Part shown: positions 1 to 7,651 of the stretch, piece after piece | Position numbering within the stretch: the first letter of the stretch is position 1 | Layout of the letters: each line of letters opens with the position of its first letter | From: Candidatus Methanovirga meridionalis | Lineage (GTDB): Archaea > Methanobacteriota > Methanobacteria > Methanobacteriales > Methanobacteriaceae | Reading direction: 5' to 3' | Length of the DNA stretch: 12,616 nucleotides | Assembly: GCA_031289325.1 (NCBI GenBank) | Contig: JAITPS010000239.1 | Location: 1 to 12,616 of the forward strand | The notes under the pieces: generated by a model | Told to the model about the DNA's origin: nothing | Databases searched by the model: none | What the model saw: the letters and a program-made list of their open reading frames with translations, nothing else | Position numbers and translations under genes: made by a program

Positions 1-90
1 AACCGAAATCGCCTGCAACGCTGAAATGCGCAAGCGCGGCATCACCTGCCCCATCCGCGACGAGCGGCAGCGGGCTTGCGGAGAGTGCGA
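1..90. other. GC-rich stub, possible chimeric or foreign sequence
   Basis: These 90 bases contain about 59 G/C (66%), against a strongly AT-rich remainder, and the change is abrupt at about base 90. Reading from base 2 gives an open frame of about 34 codons with no stop until it runs into the TTAAAAA array. It includes four cysteines, two of them as CGEC, but I recognise no family. The opposite strand is also open across the stub, so coding direction is uncertain. Because it sits at the extreme edge and is fused directly to a low-complexity array, a mis-join from another genome is the simplest explanation. A real transferred fragment cannot be excluded. Confidence 0.6.
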
Positions 91-91
91 T

Positions 92-161
92 TTAAAAATT
101 AAAAATTAAAAATTAAAAATTAAAAATTAAAAATTAAAAATTAAAAATTAAAAATTAAAAA
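92..161. repeat. 7-bp tandem array, TTAAAAA x10
   Basis: Ten perfect copies of TTAAAAA run from 92 to 161. They begin where the GC-rich stub ends. On the minus strand each unit supplies a T5 run. Copy-number perfection suggests recent slippage or an assembly-limited estimate. Confidence 0.95.
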
Positions 162-162
162 A

Positions 163-371
163 CTTTTCTAAAATGATCATATATCTTGAAAAATTAATAT
201 CTTGAAAAATTATATTTTTTAAGCTTAAAATTTTAAATAAAAATCAATTGATAGTTTATAGATTAATAAAATTATTAAATAAAATAATTTAAGAATAATA
301 GCTTTTTAAAGATCTAAAAATCAATTTGTTGAGCTAAAAATCAATTTGTTTTTGGATTTCAATATATCTTA
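163..371. other. AT-rich spacer with short direct repeats
   Basis: No gene is visible here. A 16-bp direct repeat (ATATCTTGAAAAATTA) occurs at 181-196 and 197-212. A near-identical 20-bp pair occurs at 311-330 and 331-350 (19 of 20 bases). Read on the minus strand, the second pair lies just past the stop of the 372-1076 gene and contains T5 runs, so it could act as its oligo-T terminator. The segment around 205-240, read on the minus strand, weakly resembles the dispersed repeat described at 1358-1450 (shared AAGCTTA, A-run, TATAATTTT). Confidence 0.5.
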
Positions 372-1076
372 TCAGAATTTTAAATCATCAACTGCATTGA
401 TTAACATCTCAATTCTTTTTGTTCTAATATCTACTGATTCTCCATCGTCGGATTCAAAAATGATTGCTGGAATTCCAGCTTTAATTATTGGGAGTGTAAC
501 AAATTTAGGACTTGTTTGAGGTTCAGGATAGAAATAAATTAATGTCTGATTAGTGTTAGCTATTATTTTCTCTGCAATTCTCTTAGAATCAGTATTATTC
601 TCTGGTGCGAATATAGAATCTGTTTTGGCATATCCTGAAGCAGCTTCATTTGAATGAATATCCATAACAAGACTGTAATTCTCTTTATCTATATTTGGAA
701 CTATGAATTTCTCTCCTAATACCTGACCATGCATTCTACCAGTTTCATAAACCTTAGGTTGATCAGTTACATTAATTCTATAAATATAGTAACAATATTT
801 TAAAGATTGATTATAAGAAAATAAGGTGTTGTAAGCTGTTGTATGAGAAAATGATTCTAATGGATGAATACCTATAATATATGCTATTTTAATCTTAGAA
901 TTTACATTTCCAATAGGACCGATTAGCTCAACAGACCCATTGCTATTTGAACCTAAAAGAGTGAATTTTAATTCTTCTTTTGAATGAATATCATTAATAA
1001 GATTGTTTGTAAATATTAATGCAATGAATATTATTAATAGTGTAGTCAAAATTATAATTATCTTCTTTTTATTCAT
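372..1076 (-). CDS. Membrane-anchored M14-like (zinc carboxypeptidase-fold) protein, putative
   Basis: This is a 234-residue protein whose lysine-rich start and hydrophobic stretch (about residues 5-24) form a signal anchor, so the rest should lie outside the cell. The soluble part has the ligand order of M14-type metallopeptidases and related desuccinylase/aspartoacylase proteins. GIHPLE (69-74) gives an HxxE pair, H71 and E74; MDIHSNE (138-144) gives a third ligand, H141; PAIIFE ends in E208 at the place of the catalytic glutamate. R114 precedes the central histidine. The substrate is unknown; a cell-wall or peptide substrate is only a guess. The start is supported by GAGG a few bases upstream of the ATG. 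It is transcribed alone, with a MITE-like element about 75 bp upstream. The motif match is visible, but the family assignment is inference. Confidence 0.6.
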   Translation of the reverse strand: MNKKKIIIILTTLLIIFIALIFTNNLINDIHSKEELKFTLLGSNSNGSVELIGPIGNVNSKIKIAYIIGIHPLESFSHTTAYNTLFSYNQSLKYCYYIYRINVTDQPKVYETGRMHGQVLGEKFIVPNIDKENYSLVMDIHSNEAASGYAKTDSIFAPENNTDSKRIAEKIIANTNQTLIYFYPEPQTSPKFVTLPIIKAGIPAIIFESDDGESVDIRTKRIEMLINAVDDLKF

Positions 1077-1142
1077 GAGTTTCCTCTTTATCTTTTGGTT
1101 AATGATTTTTTACTTTTTAAATTTTTTAAATATCATTTAACA

Positions 1143-1150
1143 TGAAAGTT
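1143..1150. repeat. Left 8-bp target-site duplication of the MITE
   Basis: TGAAAGTT here is identical to 1295-1302 on the other side of the 144-bp element. Removing the element and one copy restores a plausible empty site. Confidence 0.85.
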
Positions 1151-1294
1151 GGCACTGTAAAAAGAGGATGGAAATTCGAAATCTGGAATTTAGATTTTTA
1201 GCAGAAAAAATTTAAACACTATACATGTCATTAAACTTTTATCCTATGTTTTTAATTTTTCAATTGTGAAAATCCATCCTAATTTTACACTGCC
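1151..1294. mobile_element. Complete 144-bp MITE-like element with 8-bp target duplication
   Basis: The element begins GGCACTGTAAAA and ends TTTTACACTGCC. Its ends are inverted repeats matching at 25 of the first 32 positions, including a shared AGGATGGA block. It is flanked by a perfect 8-bp direct repeat, TGAAAGTT, at 1143-1150 and 1295-1302, the mark of insertion by a cut-and-paste or replicative transposase. It is too short to code for a transposase, so it would be mobilised in trans. An 8-bp duplication is known for ISM1 of Methanobrevibacter smithii and for IS6-family elements. Assignment to either is inference. A diverged relative lies at 5719-5949. Confidence 0.85.
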
Positions 1295-1302
1295 TGAAAG
1301 TT
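1295..1302. repeat. Right 8-bp target-site duplication of the MITE
   Basis: TGAAAGTT follows the terminal ACACTGCC of the element directly and matches 1143-1150 exactly. Confidence 0.85.
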
Positions 1303-1357
1303 TGATAAATAATATATTATTAATTCTTTTTATTACATAATATTTGTAATACTTATT

Positions 1358-1450
1358 GGAAAGTTCTTAAATTTTAAAATGATAAATTTTTTATTAATTT
1401 ATTCAATTTTAAATATAAGCTTATAAAAATCTATAATTTTAAATAATATA
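1358..1450 (+). repeat. Dispersed repeat, copy A
   Basis: This stretch starts GGAAAGTTCTTAAATTTT and contains the core TTATAAAAATCTATAATTTT (1421-1440), followed by AAAT. Essentially the same sequence recurs at 12355-12445 in the same orientation, and its second half recurs inverted at 8327-8391. The 24-nt core is identical in all three. No coding capacity is visible. Confidence 0.75.
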
Positions 1451-1475
1451 AATACATATTTGATTAATTTGAAAT

Positions 1476-1519
1476 TTTTAAATATCTTACTTTTAAATAT
1501 CTTACTTTTAAATATCTTA
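1476..1519. repeat. 15-bp tandem array, about 3 copies
   Basis: The unit TTTTAAATATCTTAC occurs at 1476-1490 and 1491-1505 and, lacking the final C, at 1506-1519. It lies about 30 bp beyond the core of dispersed repeat copy A. The rest of the spacer up to 1675 is AT-rich with nothing recognisable. Confidence 0.85.
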
Positions 1520-1675
1520 TTTAATTATAATAGTTTTGATAAAATTTTTAATAAATAATTTTTTTTAAAATTAAATATTATTAAAAAATATCAATTTAAA
1601 ATTTATTTTATATTAATTGAAATATGTTTATATTCTTACTAATTTTCATGAAAATAACTTACTCAAATTATTAAA

Positions 1676-3007
1676 TTAAAATTTCTGGTTCGTGGCAATA
1701 AAAAAAAGTGACAGTGATAAGAAGAATACTATGTACAAAATAACAACAATATTCCAATTGAATTTTTTATAAAATTTTTTCAATGAATTATTTTTTAATG
1801 AATTATTAAAAACTAAAAGTAACAATGGAGCAAGTGGGATGAAATATCTCCCCTGCAATCCCCAAATTATATCCTCTCCAAGTGGAGTCCATGTTATAAA
1901 TTCAGCTATACTAATTGATGAAAAAATGATTGAAAATACAGATAATCCAATTAGTTTCTGCTTTAAATTTATTTTAAGTCCTGAAACATTATATAATGAA
2001 ACAACTAATAGGACAATTAAATAAATATAAGTTAAAAACAATGGAAGTCCAAAACCACTTCCATGGTCTGCTACAAATTGTGGAATTAATGTATTGATTG
2101 TAAATCCATTGTTATATATTATTGTATTTGTTATCATATCTAAAAATTTTAAAGGGTGTGATGAGAGAAAAGTGATATTATAAGTATGAACATTCATATA
2201 GGAATTAAAGCTATAATCTAAATCTGAATATAAGTGTTTAAATTTAGCATTCCAAATCACTGAAATAGATAAAGGAATTAAACAAGAACAAATAAATGTT
2301 ATTATCCCATTCCTAAGATTTTTAAATTTACTATGAGGAATAATGAAAAAAAGTAGTGATAGTAATGCATAGGTAGGTTTAGTTAATGATAGAGCTAATG
2401 ATGAAATAAATATAATAAATACATCTTTTCTTTGTATTTTATTTTTACTTAAAGCTAAATTTAAAAATATTGCAATCACTAAAAAGGACAATGCTATGGT
2501 TAAACTATCACCAGAAGCAGATGCTCCATGAGATATGGTAGAAGGCATTAATGCAATTAATAATAATGCAGTTTTTAGTATTGGAATAATTTTAAGTGCA
2601 AAATAGACAATAAATGTATAGATCAGCAAATTAATTATTCTACACATGATTACTATAATAATTGCAGAACAATTGAAAAATACCCCAACCTTAATAACCA
2701 ACGAACTGCTTAAATAAGGTAATGGAGAGTAAGACATGATTGATTGACCAGACATATCAACAATCCTATTACCATTTTTATTTACAGGTTGATCTATTGT
2801 TTGCCACATTGTGTATGTTTCAAGATTTTCAGGAGTTGTTACATTTGCATTTTCAGGAAAGATATGCCCTTCACTAACATCAAAAGCCTTATTTAGATGT
2901 GTACTTTCATCATGAACACCATGCACAGATATTGCAAACATTAACCCGAAGATTAAGGATAAAAATAAGAATATTGTTTCTGTTTTTATACCTGTCTTAT
3001 TTTCCAT
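1676..3007 (-). CDS. DUF2142-type polytopic membrane protein (putative GT-C-like glycosyltransferase)
   Basis: This is a 443-residue protein with roughly ten hydrophobic segments. A first membrane helix (about 12-30) is followed by a large extracytoplasmic loop, starting with HDESTH (D33, E34, H37), the acidic motif expected after TM1 in GT-C-like proteins. YSPLPYL in the loop, an MPST segment with SASGDSL, and a late QGRYF (385-389) fit the DUF2142 pattern. The likely role is transfer of a lipid-linked sugar on the outer face of the membrane. It is the last gene of a minus-strand set with the FAD enzyme (34 bp gap) and gtrA. An in-frame GTG four codons upstream (3019) is possible, but GGGTG about 9 bases before the ATG at 3007 decides for the shorter form. 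Confidence 0.75.
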   Translation of the reverse strand: MENKTGIKTETIFLFLSLIFGLMFAISVHGVHDESTHLNKAFDVSEGHIFPENANVTTPENLETYTMWQTIDQPVNKNGNRIVDMSGQSIMSYSPLPYLSSSLVIKVGVFFNCSAIIIVIMCRIINLLIYTFIVYFALKIIPILKTALLLIALMPSTISHGASASGDSLTIALSFLVIAIFLNLALSKNKIQRKDVFIIFISSLALSLTKPTYALLSLLFFIIPHSKFKNLRNGIITFICSCLIPLSISVIWNAKFKHLYSDLDYSFNSYMNVHTYNITFLSSHPLKFLDMITNTIIYNNGFTINTLIPQFVADHGSGFGLPLFLTYIYLIVLLVVSLYNVSGLKINLKQKLIGLSVFSIIFSSISIAEFITWTPLGEDIIWGLQGRYFIPLAPLLLLVFNNSLKNNSLKKFYKKFNWNIVVILYIVFFLSLSLFFIATNQKF

Positions 3008-3041
3008 CGTATAACACACCCAATATTAAAAAATACAGTCT

Positions 3042-4652
3042 TTATGATGATTCATGATACTTTTTTTCACTGTTTATATTCCAGATATTATCTTTAGTTT
3101 TTACATTATTTATAATGTTTTCAACAGATACTATTGCAGAAAGCATTGAATGATCCATATTATTATAACGATGCATTCCATTCCTACCTACTAAAAATAA
3201 GTTTTCAAATTTATCAGTGAAATCTCTTATAATATCAAAATCATCATACGATCCAAAATAAGCAGGATATGCTTTTTTTTCTCTAATTAATACACTATCC
3301 AATACTTCTTTTTTATCAATTACATTTATGCTCTTAAGTTCATTTATTGCAAAATCAATGAAATCATTATCATTCATACTCCAAAGTTCATCACCTTCAT
3401 TAGCAAAATATTCTAAACCAATCCATATTTTTTCAGGGTCTTTTACCATGTAAGGACTCCAATTATTAAATATTTGTAATCTGCCTAATTTAACTTCTCT
3501 TTCTTGTATGTATATCCAGTTATCTGGAACAATATTATTTATACTTGTTTTTTTAGTGTAATTACTTAATATTAATTTGTTTGAAAGTAAACCAACTGTA
3601 ATAAAATCCCTATATTGTAAATTTTCAGCTGTTTTTTTCACATTATCTGGAATATCATCTTCCCATGATTTTATAAGATCTTTTACAGGCATGGTAGAGA
3701 AAAAGTAGTCTGCTTTTTTATGGATTTTTTCTCCTGTTGATTCATTGTTAACCTCAATTTCTGAAATAGTTGAGTTTCGTGTTTTTATTCCTACAATTTT
3801 TTTATTATAATGTATTTCACCACCATGTTCAACAATAATATTTGCAACTTCTTCCCACATTTGTCCTGGTCCATACTTAGGATAATAAAATTTAGATATT
3901 AAACTGGTTTCAACATTTTCCATATTATTTTTTTTGTTTTTAGAACTATTTTTTATAGCATTTAAAATGGTTTCTTTCATTGAAAGACCTTTAATTCTCT
4001 GATGACCCCAATCTGCACCAATTTCATTACAAGGAATACCCCAAACTTTTTCTGTATAATCTTTAAAAAATGTTTTGTAAAGTTCACACCCAAAACGATT
4101 GATAAAAAAATCTTCAAGAGTTATCTCCTCTTTAATAGGAATAATCATAGATTTAAGATAACTAAAACCAATATGCATTATTCTTAAAAAACCAAGATTT
4201 TTCAATGTATTCATATTCAATGTTACTGGATAATCAAAAAATTTGGCAAGGAAAAATATTCTTGAAAGCCTATCCCGTGTGAGCATGACTTTATCTTGTA
4301 TGTCTGGATCCGGTGATGGAAAATTCTGATATTCTTTAGATTTTAAATTTCTTTGCGAGTATTCTTTAGGATAATCCATGTTTCTATGCAATATTTTCTC
4401 ATCAACTGCTGGCTTTCCTTGTAATGGAAGTATATTAAACCACCAATCCATTATTTCCTTATTTTTAGAAAAAAATCTATGACCCCCAATATCAATCCTA
4501 TTACCTTTAAACTCAATCGTCTTTGAAATACCACCAATTTTATCGGATGTTTCATATATTATTGGTTTAATATCTGTTTTATCCAATAACTCATATGCTG
4601 CAGTTAAACCTGCAGGACCAGCACCAATTATAATAGCTTCTTTATCACTCAT
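3042..4652 (-). CDS. FAD-dependent amine-oxidase/UDP-galactopyranose-mutase-like oxidoreductase
   Basis: The product has 536 residues. An N-terminal Rossmann dinucleotide fold is shown by GAGPAG (10-15) and the ribose-binding glutamate E34 before KIGG. GGHRFFSK (56-63) and the C-terminal FAD motif FLVGRNGMHRYNNMDHSM place it with the FAD-containing amine-oxidase/protoporphyrinogen-oxidase-like proteins that are often annotated as UDP-galactopyranose mutase-like. It is clearly longer than classical Glf (about 370-400 residues), so the precise reaction is uncertain. Its neighbours argue for a sugar or polyprenyl-lipid substrate in surface glycan synthesis and against a haem role. A longer reading from TTG at 4682 exists, but GGTG five bases before the ATG at 4652 supports that start. 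No frameshift is seen. Confidence 0.75.
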   Translation of the reverse strand: MSDKEAIIIGAGPAGLTAAYELLDKTDIKPIIYETSDKIGGISKTIEFKGNRIDIGGHRFFSKNKEIMDWWFNILPLQGKPAVDEKILHRNMDYPKEYSQRNLKSKEYQNFPSPDPDIQDKVMLTRDRLSRIFFLAKFFDYPVTLNMNTLKNLGFLRIMHIGFSYLKSMIIPIKEEITLEDFFINRFGCELYKTFFKDYTEKVWGIPCNEIGADWGHQRIKGLSMKETILNAIKNSSKNKKNNMENVETSLISKFYYPKYGPGQMWEEVANIIVEHGGEIHYNKKIVGIKTRNSTISEIEVNNESTGEKIHKKADYFFSTMPVKDLIKSWEDDIPDNVKKTAENLQYRDFITVGLLSNKLILSNYTKKTSINNIVPDNWIYIQEREVKLGRLQIFNNWSPYMVKDPEKIWIGLEYFANEGDELWSMNDNDFIDFAINELKSINVIDKKEVLDSVLIREKKAYPAYFGSYDDFDIIRDFTDKFENLFLVGRNGMHRYNNMDHSMLSAIVSVENIINNVKTKDNIWNINSEKKYHESS

Positions 4653-4723
4653 TAATACACCAAAATTCACATGATCACACAATTATAAGAACTATAACAC
4701 CATATATCAAAATATATTAAATA

Positions 4724-5149
4724 TTATTTAAATAAGGTATATCTTCTTAGAAAAAAATTCCATAAAAGTACAAAAACTTGAGAAATAATTTTTGAAAACA
4801 AATAATAAACAGATAAAAATGTTGTTAAATAATATATTATAAAATTATTTAATCCTAAACCAATAATTCCAACTAATGCAAAAACTATAAATTCATTGAT
4901 TCTATTGTTAAGTTTTCTCTTATTAAAAACCCATATTAAGCTTAAAATATAATTGACAATCAATCCTATTAGAAAAGAAATTGTTGCAGATAATAGATAA
5001 AATATTTTTAAATATTCAGTTAATATGTATAAAAAACCAAAGTCAACTAAAAAGGCAACTCCACCAACAAAAGCATACCTAAAAAATTGAATTACTATAT
5101 CGTTGGTCCCCTCTTTTAGCAATTTATCCATTAAATTTTTAAATTTCAT
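4724..5149 (-). CDS. GtrA-family membrane protein
   Basis: The product is 141 residues, the usual GtrA length, with four membrane helices at about 24-45, 50-75, 86-108 and 113-136. Family hallmarks are FFRYAFVGG (22-30) entering TM1, the NY pair at 67-68 with a following WVF (73-75), and the closing NFFLRRYTLF (131-140). GtrA-like proteins are thought to flip polyprenyl-phosphate-linked sugars across the membrane. Here it is the first gene of a minus-strand group, with the FAD oxidoreductase starting 71 bp downstream and the DUF2142 protein after that. No clear Shine-Dalgarno precedes the ATG. A strong TATA box lies at 5271-5278, implying a leader of about 100 nt. Confidence 0.85.
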   Translation of the reverse strand: MKFKNLMDKLLKEGTNDIVIQFFRYAFVGGVAFLVDFGFLYILTEYLKIFYLLSATISFLIGLIVNYILSLIWVFNKRKLNNRINEFIVFALVGIIGLGLNNFIIYYLTTFLSVYYLFSKIISQVFVLLWNFFLRRYTLFK

Positions 5150-5270
5150 TTTTTTTTACAACACTTTTAAAATTGAATAATAGAAACAGGAAAACAATTA
5201 TTTTTTCTGAAACCAAAAAATTTCTTAAATTAATACCTACCCATGTAATAATAATTATAATAACCAATAG

Positions 5271-5278
5271 TATATAAA
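5271..5278 (-). promoter_or_regulatory. TATA box for the gtrA operon
   Basis: On the minus strand the sequence is TTTATATA preceded by an A-rich stretch that would suit a BRE, close to the archaeal consensus. Transcription would start near 5247, about 100 nt before the gtrA ATG. It is the best TATA match upstream of this operon. Confidence 0.5.
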
Positions 5279-5492
5279 TATTTTTATTTTTTCATTCCCC
5301 ACCCTCCATCCCAATAGGCTTAAATTCAATAAATAGAGTATTAAAACATGAAATAGACATTAGTAAATTCATATTAAGAATATAAATCATGAAAATGATT
5401 TGATGGAAGAGGAAACTAATAAAATAACTAATGAAAAAAAATAATCAAGTTTTATTAACAAAAACATTTTTATACTAAAAGTTATTTTATCA

Positions 5493-5612
5493 ATGGTCAA
5501 CTTAGAAGAATTTATTCACCTGTTTAAAAATAATAACTATAATTTTTTTAATTGCAAATTCAATAATTACACTTCATTTTTAAAAAATTCATTGGTGAAT
5601 TTGTTCAATTAG
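5493..5612 (+). CDS. Possible 39-residue small protein, unrecognised
   Basis: ATG to TAG gives 39 residues rich in N, F and L, beginning MVNLEEFIHLF. A TATA-like TTTTTATACT lies at 5467-5476, about 22-25 bp before the ATG, the spacing expected for a leaderless archaeal transcript. There is no Shine-Dalgarno. In sequence this AT-rich, a 40-codon frame can arise by chance, and the composition (many N and F) is what AT bias alone would give. No family is recognised. Confidence 0.2.
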   Translation: MVNLEEFIHLFKNNNYNFFNCKFNNYTSFLKNSLVNLFN

Positions 5613-5718
5613 AAAGTCTTTGATTTTCTGTACTTAAAAACATTTTTTCCACAACTATAATATATTTTAATAATATTTATTTCTAAAAAAAGTTATTTGT
5701 TTTTTCTAACATTAAAAC

Positions 5719-5949
5719 GACAATGTAGAAAGAAAATGGATCTTTGCAACTAAAAAATTAAGAAAATCAAGATTTGTTATCGGAAATAACTTAGAAAAAT
5801 CGGAGATTTTTCGTTTCTAACTTTAAAAATAAAAAATTTTTTAAAATTAAGAAATTATACTAAAATTTGATGACAGGTATATGATCTAAACTTTTTCTAC
5901 CTAAAACTAAATTCAATATTTTAAATTTCCATCCTCTTTTTACATTAGC
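5719..5949 (-). mobile_element. Diverged MITE/IS-remnant related to the 1151-1294 element
   Basis: Read on the minus strand from 5949, the sequence follows the left half of the 144-bp element for about 95 bases. It shares TGTAAAAAGAGGATGGAAAT exactly, and then GAATTTAG, a TAGAAAAA-like block and CTGTCAT are recognisable. The other end (5719-5742) is a degraded version of the same terminal repeat, GACAATGTAGAAAGAAAATGG. The 231-bp length differs from the first element, and no target duplication is visible, so this is an old insertion. Its conserved end stops about 36 bp upstream of the tfrA ATG. Confidence 0.65.
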
Positions 5950-5985
5950 AAAATAATAAATATTATTTAAATCAAAATCATAATT

Positions 5986-7632
5986 ATGGAAAGTAAAATA
6001 ATTCAATGTGATGTACTAATAGTTGGTTCTGGCGGTGCTGGATCTAAAGCAGCTATTGAAGTATCAAAAGAAGGATTAAAGCCTTTAATAGTATCCAAAG
6101 GTTTATCATTTAGATCTGGGTGTACTGGAATGGCTGAAGGTGGATATAATGCCGTTTTTGCTAAGGTTGATGTGGAAGATAGAAAACAAATTCATTATGA
6201 TGATACAATAATAGGTGGTAGCTATTTAAATGACCATAAATTAGTTGAAATATTGGTTGATGATGCTCCTGATAGATTAATTGAATTAGAAAGTTATGGT
6301 GCATTATTTGATCGTCAGGCTTCTGGTGAACTTAATCAACGCTCATTTGGTGGAGGAAGTTTTAAAAGAACTTGTTTTCAAGGTGATAGAACTGGTCATG
6401 AAATTATGATGGCATTAAAAGAAGAGATAATTAAAGAAAAAATAGAAACAATAGATGAAGTAATGATAAGTTCTCTTATTTTGAGTGAAGATAATCAAAA
6501 GGTTATAGGGGCAGTTGGTTTAAATTTAAAGGATTCTAAAACAATCTTTTTCCAGGCAAAATCAGTTATTCTATGCACTGGAGGAGCTGGACAATTGTTT
6601 CCAGTCACATCAAACACATTACAGAAAAATGGTGATGGATTTGCATTAGCATGGAATGTTGGTGCAGATTTAATTGATATGGAACAAATACAATTTCATC
6701 CAACAGGAATGGTTTATCCAGAATCAAAAAAAGGTATTTTAGTAACAGAAGCAGTAAGAGGAGAAGGAGGAATACTCTTAAACAAGAATAAACAAAGGTT
6801 CATGAAATATTATGATAATAGAATGGAGCTTGCAACACGTGATATTGTAGCAAGATCAATATACAATGAGATAAAGGAAGGAAGAGGAACTAAAAATGGG
6901 GGAGTTTATTTGGATGTCTCAAATCTTCCAAAAGATCTTGTTGAAGAGAAATTAGAAACAATGCTTCAGCAATTTTTAGATGTTGATGTAGATATTAGAA
7001 TTGAAGCAATGGAAGTTGCTCCAACTGCCCATCATTTCATGGGAGGAGTTAAAATAGATAAAAATGGAGCTTCAACTGTTAAAAACCTTTTTGCAGCAGG
7101 AGAAGTCGCAGGCGGAGTTCATGGTGCAAATCGTTTAGGTGGAAATGCACTTGCTGATACACAAGTCTTTGGAAGAATAGCTGGAATTTCAGCATCAGAG
7201 ATATCAAAACATTCATCTTTTGAAATAAATCAAAAACAGATCGAAAAAGAAGAATTAATAATAAAAAACTTAATTAAAAAAGGAAAATATTCCCCAAATG
7301 AAATTAAAAGAAAATTAAAAGATATAATGTGGAAAAATGTCTCCATAATAAGAAATGAAGAGAATTTAAAAACAGCTTTAGCTGATGTAATTATTTTAAA
7401 GTCTAAACTAAAGAATATGGACATTAAATCCGAACCACAGTATAATAAATCTCTTCAAGAAGGATTAGAGATTATTAATATGATAGAAATAGCTATTTTA
7501 GTTATTAAATCAGCTATTTTAAGAAGAGAAAGTAGGGGAGCACATTATAGAGAAGATTATCCTAAAATGAGAAAAGAATGGAGAAAAAGCATTGTTATGA
7601 ATAAGAAGAAAGTAAAGTTCATAGATAGATAA
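5986..7632 (+). CDS. tfrA: Thiol:fumarate reductase (CoM/CoB) flavoprotein subunit A
   Basis: The product has 548 residues, close to TfrA of Methanothermobacter (about 555). It is the FAD subunit that reduces fumarate to succinate; in the complete enzyme, electrons come from CoM-SH and CoB-SH oxidation on TfrB, forming heterodisulfide. Visible motifs are GSGGAG (14-19) for FAD, SGCTGMAEGG (44-53), the substrate histidine in FHPTG (H238), RGEGG (258-262), the arginine in TRDIVARS (R285), HHFMGG (349-354), and GEVAGGVHGANRLGGNALAD (372-391) with R383. The tail carries RESRGAHYREDYP. It belongs to the reductive TCA branch that ends at Kor, encoded downstream. TfrB is not nearby, as in other Methanobacteriales. 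No Shine-Dalgarno is seen; AT-rich TATA-like sequence at about 5953-5970 would give a nearly leaderless mRNA. Confidence 0.92.
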   Translation: MESKIIQCDVLIVGSGGAGSKAAIEVSKEGLKPLIVSKGLSFRSGCTGMAEGGYNAVFAKVDVEDRKQIHYDDTIIGGSYLNDHKLVEILVDDAPDRLIELESYGALFDRQASGELNQRSFGGGSFKRTCFQGDRTGHEIMMALKEEIIKEKIETIDEVMISSLILSEDNQKVIGAVGLNLKDSKTIFFQAKSVILCTGGAGQLFPVTSNTLQKNGDGFALAWNVGADLIDMEQIQFHPTGMVYPESKKGILVTEAVRGEGGILLNKNKQRFMKYYDNRMELATRDIVARSIYNEIKEGRGTKNGGVYLDVSNLPKDLVEEKLETMLQQFLDVDVDIRIEAMEVAPTAHHFMGGVKIDKNGASTVKNLFAAGEVAGGVHGANRLGGNALADTQVFGRIAGISASEISKHSSFEINQKQIEKEELIIKNLIKKGKYSPNEIKRKLKDIMWKNVSIIRNEENLKTALADVIILKSKLKNMDIKSEPQYNKSLQEGLEIINMIEIAILVIKSAILRRESRGAHYREDYPKMRKEWRKSIVMNKKKVKFIDR

Positions 7633-7651
7633 AAAAAATAAGTTTGATAAT

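Larger units (their letters stand above)
5150..5718. other. Spacer between divergent gtrA and tfrA; coding-like fragments only
   Basis: Besides the TATA box and the small ORF at 5493-5612, two scraps look coding-like. On the minus strand, an open stretch just upstream of gtrA reads as two hydrophobic segments ending a few bases inside gtrA, but an in-frame TGA at 5292-5294 cuts it off. On the plus strand, about 25 charged codons ending at the TAA near 5442 resemble a protein C-terminus with no upstream body. Both may be debris of lost genes. Neither is called as a gene. Confidence 0.35.

Noticed and set aside
1839..2024. 61-codon plus-strand ORF
   Set aside because: It lies wholly inside the DUF2142 gene on the other strand, whose protein sequence and motifs are convincing.
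4002..4187. 61-codon plus-strand ORF
   Set aside because: It is an antisense shadow of the FAD oxidoreductase gene with no family likeness.
5292..5360. Minus-strand 22-codon ORF (MSISCFNTL...) with a membrane-like frame after its stop
   Set aside because: It is too short, has no ribosome site, and its extension is broken by TGA. At best it is debris of a lost gene.
7230..7424. 64-codon minus-strand ORF
   Set aside because: It is an antisense shadow of the tfrA C-terminal region, a low-complexity F/I-rich product of AT bias.
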